A stretch of 6,907 nt of DNA, from contig CADBNX010000380.1 in NCBI GenBank assembly GCA_902796115.1, forward strand, positions 1-6,907. Reading direction: 5' to 3'. Shown piece after piece: positions 1-6,491 of this stretch. This stretch comes from an uncultured Eubacteriales bacterium (lineage in GTDB: Bacteria > Bacillota > Clostridia > Christensenellales > Aristaeellaceae). Both the position numbers and the translations under genes were made by a program. The notes below the pieces were generated by a model. The model searched no databases, was not told the DNA's origin, and saw only the letters and a list, made by a program, of their open reading frames with translations. Every line of letters begins with the position of its first letter. Position 1 is the stretch's first letter.

Positions 1-1100
1 AACCAGGCTTCGTTGATGGCTCTCGTCACGTCGTTGCCGCCGTTTCCCGGATAGCGGCGCACCAGCATGATCGCGTAGAGCGATACCAGCGCGCGCAGAT
101 GGCTGTACTGGCTGCCGCTCACGCGGATCAGTTCCTTCGCGGCGTGCTGCGCACTCTGCACGCTCAGGTCGGCCCGGTCGATCAGGTCGCTCACCTTTTT
201 GCGCATTTCATTCATCGCGGCGTTTTCGTCGGCCTGTTCGTCGCCGAAATAGCTGATGTGCTCGCCGCGGTTGCGGATGGTGTTTTCCCACACGGCCTGA
301 CGCGCCTGCTGATAGGATTCGCGGATCTGATGCCGGGACTGCTTCAGCTCGCTCACGCCCGCGTAGAACGGCTGCGGAAGCAGCTCCTCCATGCGGGTGA
401 CGATTTCCGCGGCTTCGTTCCGCCAGGACAGATCCGTGTTTTCGCACATCACGAAAACGACCAGCGCGTCGTACAGGATGACGGATACCGCGTGGTATCC
501 GGCCAGGAGCATGCTGTCGATCCGGTCGTAGATTTCCGCGCCGACCGGGGCCGAGGAAGAGGGCTGCAGGATCATGACATAATAGGCGGTGCTGGCAAGG
601 CCCGCGTTTTCCATCATCTGCTGCACGCCCTGTCCCGCGCTGGAGGCGTTGGTCAGAAGGGAGAGAAGCTGGGCTTTCATGCGCAGCTTCCGGTTCTGCT
701 GCATATCATCCGCGTTGGCGGAGGATTGCTGCCTGTCTCCCGCGCGCAGCAGCGATTCGGACAGGAGGATATCCTCCCCGGGCTGCAGCAGGTAATCCGA
801 GGCGCCCAGGCGCAGCGCGGCGCGCACGCTCGGAAAGCTTATGTCCGTGCTCGTGAAAATGATCTGCAGATCCGGAAGCTGCGCGCGGATGGGCTCAAGC
901 ATCCCGAGCACGCTTCCGTCCGGAAGCGCGGTTTCCGCGAGCAGGATATCCGGCTTCAGGCCGAGCAGCAGCCTGTGGGAATTGCGCAGGTTCCGGGACT
1001 GGCCCACCACCTGATAGCTGCTGCCCATGCGGGTCACCAGACGTTTCCAGGCGGCCAGCTTTGCCTTTGTGCCGGCAATCAGCATGATCCGGTGCGTCAT
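1..1100 (-). CDS. YesN-like response regulator with degenerate receiver domain (C-terminus cut by window edge)
   Basis: This leftward frame is open from an ATG at 1100-1098 to the window edge, giving 366 codons with no stop. Residues 1-120 have the receiver fold order, including a 'KPDILLAETALP' strand-turn and a 'RLGASDYLLQP' end. Residues 160-310 resemble the degenerate GGDEF-like middle part of YesN-type regulators, including 'FYAGVSELKQSRHQIRESYQQA'-like spacing. The AraC-type HTH expected in this family would lie beyond the left edge, so DNA binding is inferred. The acidic pair near the N-terminus is absent ('IMLIAGTK'), the phospho-acceptor Asp is Glu56 and the conserved Lys is Gln106; Thr83 is kept. 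The start lies three bases after the isomerase stop and has no good ribosome binding site of its own, so it is probably translated by coupling. Its likely role is transcriptional control of a sugar-use locus. No histidine kinase partner is visible. Confidence 0.8.
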   Translation of the reverse strand, partial: MTHRIMLIAGTKAKLAAWKRLVTRMGSSYQVVGQSRNLRNSHRLLLGLKPDILLAETALPDGSVLGMLEPIRAQLPDLQIIFTSTDISFPSVRAALRLGASDYLLQPGEDILLSESLLRAGDRQQSSANADDMQQNRKLRMKAQLLSLLTNASSAGQGVQQMMENAGLASTAYYVMILQPSSSAPVGAEIYDRIDSMLLAGYHAVSVILYDALVVFVMCENTDLSWRNEAAEIVTRMEELLPQPFYAGVSELKQSRHQIRESYQQARQAVWENTIRNRGEHISYFGDEQADENAAMNEMRKKVSDLIDRADLSVQSAQHAAKELIRVSGSQYSHLRALVSLYAIMLVRRYPGNGGNDVTRAINEAW

Positions 1101-1103
1101 CGC

Positions 1104-1892
1104 CTATACGCGCTGATCGCGCGCGCCGCGCAGCACCCGGAAGGCCGCCGCGGCTTTGCCGGGCAGATCGTCGCAGCCGGCTTCGATGCTGACGCGGCCG
1201 TCATAGCCCGCCTTATGCAGCGCCTGAAAGAACGCGCGCATCTCGTCAAAATCCTCCGCGGCGGGCCAGATGCGTCCGCTCGCTCCCAGCGAATGGCTGA
1301 TATGCACGTGACGGAGCATGCTTCCCGCCTGCGCGAGATGGCAGAGCGGCTCGCCGCTCTGCTCCATGTGGAAGCTGTCGGCCAGAACACAGATGTTCTT
1401 CCGGTCCACCAGGGAAGCGAGCACCAGGCTTTCCGAAACCAGGTTCAGGATATTGCACTCCTTCGGGCGGAGCGGTTCGATGACCGTGGTGATCCCATAG
1501 GGCTCCGCTTCATCGGAAGCGATGCGCAGCCAGGAAGCGATCTGCCGCAGCGCCTCATCATAGGGGAAGCCTTCGGGCACCGCGCGCGCCGCGCCGGAGC
1601 CGAACACGACGGTTTGAACGCCCATTTCGGCGGCACGGGCAAAGCCCTTTTTCGCGTATTCGCGCAGCTTTTTCTCATCCGCGTCCGGCCCCGTTACCTT
1701 CAGGCTGCCCGGAACCATGCCGTTCGCGGCTTCCGCTTTGATGGGAGCGGCGCGCAGAACGGAAAGCTGCGACGCGTATTCTTCTTCGCTCATCAGCGCG
1801 AAGCGCTGGAAATTGACTTCAATGTACGCAAACCCGCACTCCGCCAGCATGGCGGCGTTGGACGGATCCGTACAGGCACCGATTCGGATCAT
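1104..1892 (-). CDS. Sugar phosphate isomerase/epimerase family protein (xylose isomerase-like TIM barrel)
   Basis: The product is 262 aa, a normal length for the AP_endonuc_2/xylose isomerase-like TIM-barrel family. Residues that match the metal site of tagatose/psicose 3-epimerases are visible: Glu139 in 'IEPLRPKEC', Asp172 in 'ADSFHM', His197 in 'RHVHIS' and Glu237 in 'VSIEAG'. Glu145 and His175 fit the catalytic/substrate positions of that family. The 'NR' motif that usually follows the third metal ligand is replaced by 'HSLG', so the exact substrate cannot be read. The likely reaction is isomerisation or epimerisation of a keto-sugar or related acid in the cytoplasm. The ATG at 1892 is chosen over an upstream start at 2018 because a strong AAAGGAGG lies 8 bases before it, the family's N-terminus begins here, and the longer form would run back through the promoter. 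It is the first gene of an operon with the downstream regulator. Confidence 0.82.
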   Translation of the reverse strand: MIRIGACTDPSNAAMLAECGFAYIEVNFQRFALMSEEEYASQLSVLRAAPIKAEAANGMVPGSLKVTGPDADEKKLREYAKKGFARAAEMGVQTVVFGSGAARAVPEGFPYDEALRQIASWLRIASDEAEPYGITTVIEPLRPKECNILNLVSESLVLASLVDRKNICVLADSFHMEQSGEPLCHLAQAGSMLRHVHISHSLGASGRIWPAAEDFDEMRAFFQALHKAGYDGRVSIEAGCDDLPGKAAAAFRVLRGARDQRV

Positions 1893-1900
1893 ACAAAAAG

Positions 1901-1908
1901 CCTCCTTT
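1901..1908 (-). promoter_or_regulatory. Ribosome binding site of the isomerase gene
   Basis: AAAGGAGG on the minus strand ends 8 bases before the ATG at 1892. It is a near-perfect anti-16S match and decides the start against the longer upstream frame. Confidence 0.85.
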
Positions 1909-1922
1909 ACAGATTCGGATTT

Positions 1923-1951
1923 ATTATATCCAAAACGGCGGGGAAAAACAA
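1923..1951 (-). promoter_or_regulatory. Sigma-A-type promoter of the isomerase-regulator operon
   Basis: Reading leftward there is TTGTTT (1951-1946), a 17-base spacer and a perfect TATAAT (1928-1923). Transcription would begin near 1916, leaving a leader of about 24 bases that contains the AAAGGAGG. The -35 is a weak match, which suggests possible help from an activator. No other promoter is seen for the regulator gene. Confidence 0.65.
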
Positions 1952-1975
1952 TGCCGGGAAAATTGAAAAAAGGGC

Positions 1976-2003
1976 TTGACAAAACACGGAAAAATGATAT
2001 GAT
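1976..2003 (+). promoter_or_regulatory. Sigma-A promoter of clpB
   Basis: A perfect TTGACA (1976-1981), a 16-base spacer and TATGAT (1998-2003) point rightward to clpB. The predicted transcription start is near 2010, immediately before the CtsR operator. The -35 box is separated by 24 bases from the -35 of the divergent isomerase promoter. Confidence 0.8.
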
Positions 2004-2012
2004 ACTGATGAA

Positions 2013-2029
2013 AGTCAAAGAAAGTCAAA
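2013..2029 (+). promoter_or_regulatory. CtsR operator of clpB
   Basis: Two direct copies of AGTCAAA (2013-2019 and 2023-2029) are separated by GAA. This matches the known CtsR heptad repeat (RGTCAAA-N3-RGTCAAA) with correct spacing. It lies just downstream of the predicted clpB transcription start, where a bound dimer would block the promoter. This predicts repression in normal growth and release on heat or protein stress. No CIRCE (HrcA) inverted repeat is present beside it. Confidence 0.9.
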
Positions 2030-2048
2030 TTTCTTCGGCTTTCGGAAA

Positions 2049-2058
2049 AAGGGGTGAT
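2049..2058 (+). promoter_or_regulatory. Ribosome binding site of clpB
   Basis: AAGGGGTGAT is an extended match to the 16S 3' end (AAGGAGGTGAT, one mismatch). GTG 2054 and ATG 2057 overlap it and are too close to be used. ATG 2063, 8 bases after the GGGG core, has ideal spacing. Confidence 0.75.
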
Positions 2059-2062
2059 GAGC

Positions 2063-4675
2063 ATGAGCAATAATTCATATACGCAAAAGAGCATGGAAGC
2101 CATCCAGCGCGCGCAGGCGCTGGCGGTGGAGCGCGGGCAGCAGCAGCTGGAGCAGGCGCACCTGCTCTGCGCGCTGCTGGAGGACGCGCAGGGGCTGATT
2201 TCCCAGCTGCTGATCAAAATGGGGAAGGACGCGGAGCAGTTCCGCGGCGCCGCGGAGCAGGTCATGGACGCGCTTCCGAGCGTGCGCGGTACGGCGCGGG
2301 AAGAGGGCAAGATTTACGTTTCCTCCGATATGGACAAGGCGCTGGTCAAAGCTGCGGACGAAGCGAAGCAGATGAAGGATGAGTATATCTCCTGCGAGCA
2401 TCTGTTCCTGGGGCTGCTTGCCTGCGCGGACCGGCAGATGAAAAAGCTGTTTTCCGATTTTTCGGTCACGCGGGAAGGCTTTCTCCGGGCGCTTTCCGGG
2501 GTGCGCGGCGCGAGCCGGGTGACGAGCGACAATCCGGAAGAGACGTATGACGCGCTGGCCAAGTACGGAACGGACCTGGTGGAGCAGGCGAAAAAGAACA
2601 AGCTGGATCCGGTGATCGGCAGGGACAGTGAGATCCGGGACGTGATGCGGATCCTTTCCCGGAAAACGAAGAACAACCCGGTATTGATCGGTGAGCCGGG
2701 CGTGGGCAAGACCGCCATCGCCGAGGGACTGGCGCAGCGGATCGTGAAGGGCGACGTGCCGGATACGCTGAAGGACCGTACCGTGTTCTCGCTGGATATG
2801 GGCGCGCTGATCGCGGGCGCGAAATTCCGCGGCGAATTTGAGGAGCGCCTGAAGGCGGTGCTGGCGGAGGTCAAAAAGAGCGACGGGCGCATCCTGCTGT
2901 TCATCGATGAAATGCACAACATCGTCGGCGCCGGCAAGGCCGAGGGAAGCATGGACGCGGGCAACCTGCTCAAGCCCATGCTGGCCCGGGGCGAGCTGCA
3001 CTGCATCGGTGCGACCACGCTGGACGAATACCGCAAGTATGTGGAAAAGGACCCGGCGCTGGAGAGGCGGTTCCAGCCTGTGATGGTGAACGAGCCATCG
3101 GTGGAGGATACGATTTCCATCCTGCGTGGACTGAAGGAGCGCTACGAGGTGTTCCACGGCGTCAAAATCAACGACGCGGCGCTGATATCCGCCGCGACCC
3201 TCTCCGCGCGCTACATTACGGACCGTTTCCTGCCGGACAAGGCGATCGACCTGGTGGACGAGGCGTGCGCGATGATCCGCACGGAAATGGAATCCATGCC
3301 CGCGGAAATGGACGATATCCGCCGCAGCATCATGCAGCACGAGATCGAGGAAGTGTCCCTGAAGAAAGAGACGGATCCGATGAGCCGGGAGAGGCTGAAG
3401 ACGATTTCGGAGGAGCTTTCTTCCCTGCGTTCGCGCTTCGACGAGATGAAGGCCAGGTGGGAAAACGAAAAGAACGAGATCGGACGCGTGCAGAAGCTGC
3501 GTGAGGAAATGGAGCAGGTAAACGCGCAGATCGCCGAGGCGGAGCGCAAATATGACCTGAACCACGCCGCGGAACTCAAATACGGAAAACTGCCGAAGCT
3601 GAAGGCGGAGCTGGAGGAAGCGGAAAAAGAGGGCGGCAGCCGGGGCGGGACCCTGCTGCGCGACCGGGTGACCGAAGAGGAGATCGCGCGCATCGTGGGG
3701 CGCTGGACCGGCATTCCGGTGAACCGTCTGATGGAGAGCGAGCGGGAGAAGCTGCTGCGTCTGCCCGATATCCTGCACAACCGGGTGATCGGACAGGATG
3801 AGGCGGTCAGCCTGGTATCCGAGGCCATCCTGCGTTCCCGCGCGGGCGTCGCGGATGAAAACCGGCCCATCGGCTCCTTCTTCTTCCTGGGTCCGACCGG
3901 CGTCGGAAAGACGGAGCTGGCCAAAACGCTCGCGGAGGCGCTGTTTGACGATGAAAAGAACCTGATCCGGATCGACATGTCGGAGTATATGGAGAAGTTC
4001 TCCGTCTCGCGTCTGATCGGAGCGCCTCCGGGATACGTGGGGTACGAGGAAGGCGGACAGCTGACCGAGGCCGTGCGCAGGAAGCCCTACAGCGTGGTGC
4101 TGTTCGACGAAATGGAAAAAGCGCATCCGGATGTATTCAACATTCTGCTGCAGATCCTGGACGACGGCCGGGTAACGGACAGCCAGGGACGGACAGTGGA
4201 TTTCCGCAATACCATCCTGATCATGACCAGCAACCTGGGCTCCGCCCAGATCCTGGAAGGGATCGACGCGAACGGCGGATTGCAGGAGGAAGCGAGAGAA
4301 CGCGTCAGCGCCCTGCTGCGCAGCCAGTTCAGGCCTGAATTCCTGAACCGGATCGACGATATCGTGTTCTTCACGCCGCTGACGCGCGCCCAGACGGAAA
4401 AGATCGCCTCGCTGCAGCTGGAGCGGCTGCGCAGACGGCTGGCTGATAAGCAGCTGAAGCTGGAACTGACCCCGTCCGCGATGGACCGGCTGCTCGCGAT
4501 GGGGTATGACCCCGTATACGGCGCAAGGCCCATGAAGCGCGTGATTCAGAGCCGTGTGGAGACGCCGGTCGCGCGCGCGATGATCCGCGGCGATATGCTG
4601 CCCGGACAGACCCTGGTCGTGGACGCGGGCTCCGGCGAGAGCGAGTTTGAGGTATCCTGCCGGGAAAACGGATAA
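2063..4675 (+). CDS. clpB: ATP-dependent chaperone ClpB (Hsp100 disaggregase)
   Basis: The product is 870 aa, full length for ClpB. It is a cytoplasmic hexameric AAA+ machine that pulls proteins out of aggregates together with DnaK. Domains in order: Clp N-domain (about 5-145), first ATPase domain, coiled-coil M-domain (about 415-530), second ATPase domain. Visible motifs are Walker A GEPGVGKT (210-217), Walker B Asp282-Glu283, arginine fingers Arg335-Arg336 and pore aromatic Phe255. In the second ring they are GPTGVGKT (610-617), Asp682-Glu683, pore Tyr658, arginine finger Arg763 and sensor-2 Arg822. The long M-domain with 'AAELKYGKLPKL' distinguishes ClpB from ClpC and ClpE, and the protease-docking loop of ClpA/ClpX is not seen. 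No catalytic residue is missing. The gene is monocistronic, with its own promoter, CtsR operator and terminator. Its last 59 or so coding bases recur at 6371-6429. Confidence 0.97.
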   Translation: MSNNSYTQKSMEAIQRAQALAVERGQQQLEQAHLLCALLEDAQGLISQLLIKMGKDAEQFRGAAEQVMDALPSVRGTAREEGKIYVSSDMDKALVKAADEAKQMKDEYISCEHLFLGLLACADRQMKKLFSDFSVTREGFLRALSGVRGASRVTSDNPEETYDALAKYGTDLVEQAKKNKLDPVIGRDSEIRDVMRILSRKTKNNPVLIGEPGVGKTAIAEGLAQRIVKGDVPDTLKDRTVFSLDMGALIAGAKFRGEFEERLKAVLAEVKKSDGRILLFIDEMHNIVGAGKAEGSMDAGNLLKPMLARGELHCIGATTLDEYRKYVEKDPALERRFQPVMVNEPSVEDTISILRGLKERYEVFHGVKINDAALISAATLSARYITDRFLPDKAIDLVDEACAMIRTEMESMPAEMDDIRRSIMQHEIEEVSLKKETDPMSRERLKTISEELSSLRSRFDEMKARWENEKNEIGRVQKLREEMEQVNAQIAEAERKYDLNHAAELKYGKLPKLKAELEEAEKEGGSRGGTLLRDRVTEEEIARIVGRWTGIPVNRLMESEREKLLRLPDILHNRVIGQDEAVSLVSEAILRSRAGVADENRPIGSFFFLGPTGVGKTELAKTLAEALFDDEKNLIRIDMSEYMEKFSVSRLIGAPPGYVGYEEGGQLTEAVRRKPYSVVLFDEMEKAHPDVFNILLQILDDGRVTDSQGRTVDFRNTILIMTSNLGSAQILEGIDANGGLQEEARERVSALLRSQFRPEFLNRIDDIVFFTPLTRAQTEKIASLQLERLRRRLADKQLKLELTPSAMDRLLAMGYDPVYGARPMKRVIQSRVETPVARAMIRGDMLPGQTLVVDAGSGESEFEVSCRENG
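4602..4660 (+). repeat. Direct repeat, left copy (3' end of clpB)
   Basis: This stretch inside the last codons of clpB is repeated at 6371-6429 in the same orientation, 1769 bases away. Positions 4602-4653 are identical over 52 bases. Position 4654 differs (A versus C, a silent Val codon change) and the next 6 bases match again. Beyond that, weaker similarity continues past the clpB stop to about 4689. Confidence 0.97.
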
Positions 4676-4692
4676 CAAAAACATACAGGGAA

Positions 4693-4741
4693 CGTCAGGA
4701 AGCATTGCGCACGACTGCAGGGTGCGCAATGCTTTTTGACG
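4693..4741 (+). terminator. Intrinsic terminator of clpB
   Basis: The core is a 12-bp perfect stem, AGCATTGCGCAC (4701-4712) with its complement at 4722-4733, and a 9-base loop. Five Ts follow (4733-4737). In RNA the pairing can extend outward to CGTCA (4693-4697) and TGACG (4737-4741) with two G-U pairs, giving up to 20 base pairs. It lies 17 bases after the clpB stop and insulates the downstream surface-protein gene. Confidence 0.88.
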
Positions 4742-4812
4742 TGATTGTGTCTGCCCTGCGTTTCTTTCTGAAGCCGGTTTTGCGGTTTGCCCGGGATACG
4801 CTTGTGACATCC

Positions 4813-4842
4813 TTGATCTTTCGGGTTTTTTTGTGCTATGAT
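4813..4842 (+). promoter_or_regulatory. Promoter of the secreted surface-protein gene
   Basis: TTGATC (4813-4818), an 18-base spacer and TATGAT (4837-4842) form a sigma-A-type promoter. A TG one base upstream of the -10 (4834-4835) makes it an extended -10 type. Transcription would start near 4849. The preceding stretch 4742-4812 shows no gene. Confidence 0.65.
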
Positions 4843-4848
4843 ACCCGC

Positions 4849-4986
4849 GGGTGAAAAAAACGGGAAGGCAGGGTGAGCGGGACGAAGAACGGATGGAAAA
4901 GGCCGGCGGTCGGGTATGGCGGCGGATGTTCTGAACAGTGCGGCCGGAATCAGAATCAGCGGGATCGCTTCTTTGGAGGGAATCGA
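4849..4986 (+). other. Leader of about 140 bases before the surface-protein gene
   Basis: Between the predicted transcription start and the ATG at 4987 lies an unusually long leader. It ends in GGAGG (4975-4979), 7 bases before the ATG, which is the ribosome binding site. The frame is open back to a GTG at 4873, but the 38 residues this would add are low-complexity and polar and would bury the signal peptide, so it is treated as untranslated. No known riboswitch or T-box motif was recognised. Confidence 0.5.
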
Positions 4987-6363
4987 ATGATGCGAAAAAC
5001 AATTGTGCTTTGTGCCGCAGTATTGTTGCTTTTCTTTGGAATGGCTGCTGCGGAGAATGACTCCGCGGATACGGCGATGGAGATTGAAACGGACACCGTC
5101 ATTACGGACGCGCTGCCTTCCTCGGGAAACCGGTATTATCAGTTTACATTGCCGTCGGACGGCGCGGTGAAGGTGACGTTTTCCTGCGAGGAAGCGGAGA
5201 GCGGGGGATGGCGGTTCATCCTTGCGCCGCTGAGCGGTATCCGGGGCAAGGAATCAAGAACGCTGGGAACTACGTTTGATTCCTCGCTGTACTATCATTA
5301 TTTTGCGGCGCAGGACGGCGGCGGGGAATCGCCGCATCTGGGGATCTCCGCGGGCACCTGGTACATCCGGATCATGAAGGGCAACAATGATTCGTCCGCC
5401 GACTATCATTTCTCTTTGCAGTTTACGCCTTCCGACGAATGGGAAACGGAACGGAACAACAGCTGGTCCGACAGCGATCCGGTGGAACTGGACCGGACCT
5501 ATCGGGGGGCGCTGGCGCAGGAAACGAACGGACTTTACGCGTCACCGACGGACGAATACCGGTTTGAAGTGCCGGAGGACGGCTTCCTGACCATTCTCTT
5601 CCGCCATGAAGCGGTTGCGTCGGAGAGTATTTACTGGCGCATGCAGCTGTATCATGAGTCCGCGAAGAATCAGTCGGTATGGTGGACGCCGGTGACGGAC
5701 AGCATCAATGAAGTGTTTGACGTCGATATGGTTCCCGTATCCGCGGGAGAGAATGTGCTTGCGATCGAAGCGTATACGGCCGGAAACGGAGCGATCCAGT
5801 TCCTGGAATCCGATTACGCGTTTCTGGTCCATTTTGAGGATATGTCAGCGTTCTGCACGGTATCCTTTTCGGGCAACGGGGGAAGCGGTGAAATGAAGGA
5901 AGCATATGTCCGGAAGGGAGAAACCTATACGCTGCCGGAATGTGCTTTCACGCCGCCCGAAGGAAAAGTTTTCAGCCGCTGGAATGCCGGCCCTGCGGGA
6001 ATATCGGTCACTCTGACGGAAGACATTGATCTGGAGCCGGTGTGGAGACAGGCGGATATCCTGCCCGTGCCGGATTTCGGAGAGGCGGAGCTGCTTTTGC
6101 CGGCGGGGACGGCGGAGATCCGGGAGAGCGCGTTTGAGAATACGGACGCGCGCGTCGTGTGGATACCGGACGGCTGTCTGACGATCGGGGACCGCGCTTT
6201 CGCGGATTGTACGGAACTGATGCGGATCCGGATTCCGGAAAGCGTGACGGAAATTGCAGGTACGGCCTTTGACGGCTGCGACGGGTTTATTATATACTGC
6301 ACTGCCGGCAGCGAAGCCCAGCGGTACGCGACAGTGTGGGGATATCAGTTTGCGGAAGAATAA
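4987..6363 (+). CDS. Secreted surface protein with PPC-like domains, Flg_new/InlB-B repeat and BspA-type LRRs
   Basis: The product is 458 aa. Residues 1-22 are a signal peptide: a basic start, a hydrophobic run, and 'MAAA' before Glu23. Cys9 is not in a lipobox, so it is not a clear lipoprotein. Residues about 28-147 and 152-283 look like two related beta-sandwich domains of the bacterial pre-peptidase C-terminal (PPC) type, each with a 'YYQFTLPSDG' or 'EYRFEVPEDG' strand and a 'GTWYIRI'-like end. Residues 290-353 are a Flg_new/InlB-B repeat ('SFSGNGGSGEM', 'FSRWNAGP'). Residues 366-436 are two to three BspA-type LRR_5 units ('IPDGCLTIGDRAFADCTEL', 'IPESVTEIAGTAFDGC'). The tail 'AGSEAQRYATVWGYQFAEE' is typical of such proteins' ends. 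There is no LPXTG motif or C-terminal membrane segment, so anchoring is unclear. The role is probably adhesion or glycan binding. ATG 4987 is chosen over ATG 4990 by its ribosome binding site. Confidence 0.85.
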   Translation: MMRKTIVLCAAVLLLFFGMAAAENDSADTAMEIETDTVITDALPSSGNRYYQFTLPSDGAVKVTFSCEEAESGGWRFILAPLSGIRGKESRTLGTTFDSSLYYHYFAAQDGGGESPHLGISAGTWYIRIMKGNNDSSADYHFSLQFTPSDEWETERNNSWSDSDPVELDRTYRGALAQETNGLYASPTDEYRFEVPEDGFLTILFRHEAVASESIYWRMQLYHESAKNQSVWWTPVTDSINEVFDVDMVPVSAGENVLAIEAYTAGNGAIQFLESDYAFLVHFEDMSAFCTVSFSGNGGSGEMKEAYVRKGETYTLPECAFTPPEGKVFSRWNAGPAGISVTLTEDIDLEPVWRQADILPVPDFGEAELLLPAGTAEIRESAFENTDARVVWIPDGCLTIGDRAFADCTELMRIRIPESVTEIAGTAFDGCDGFIIYCTAGSEAQRYATVWGYQFAEE

Positions 6364-6370
6364 GGACAGG

Positions 6371-6429
6371 CCGGACAGACCCTGGTCGTGGACGCGGGCT
6401 CCGGCGAGAGCGAGTTTGAGGTCTCCTGC
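6371..6429 (+). repeat. Direct repeat, right copy (displaced clpB 3' end)
   Basis: This second copy of clpB 4602-4660 matches at 58 of 59 bases and begins 7 bases after the surface-protein stop codon. After 6429 one C is missing relative to clpB, so the ClpB frame is shifted. Patchy similarity continues to about 6463 ('AAAAAACCATACGG' against 'AAAAACATACAGG'). It has no ribosome binding site or start and is not a gene. In the ClpB reading frame it stays open from 6364 to a TGA at 6475-6477. Confidence 0.95.
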
Positions 6430-6491
6430 GGGAATAGCGATAATCACGAAAAAACCATACGGAGATGCGGGTGTTGAAGCCCTCACAGGAA

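Noticed and set aside
99..1979. A 626-codon open frame on the plus strand opposite the isomerase and regulator
   Set aside because: It spans two clear leftward genes, their junction and the divergent promoter region, lacks a ribosome binding site, and its composition is that of an antisense shadow.
1893..2018. N-terminal extension of the isomerase to an ATG at 2018
   Set aside because: The extension covers the -10 box and the ribosome binding site used by ATG 1892, and its sequence does not resemble the start of the TIM-barrel family.
4873..4986. GTG start at 4873 for the surface protein
   Set aside because: It would place 38 polar residues before a clear signal peptide. ATG 4987 has GGAGG at 7 bases.
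2075..5002. A 975-codon open frame on the minus strand across the whole of clpB
   Set aside because: It is an antisense shadow caused by high GC at third codon positions of clpB. Its protein is rich in Arg, His and Gln with no domain sense, while the sense strand encodes every ClpB motif.
5845..6486. Minus-strand frame sharing the peptide 'LKLALAGARVHDQGLSG' with the clpB antisense frame
   Set aside because: The shared peptide only reflects the duplicated clpB 3' end read backwards. It is not a conserved protein family, though it helped reveal the DNA repeat.
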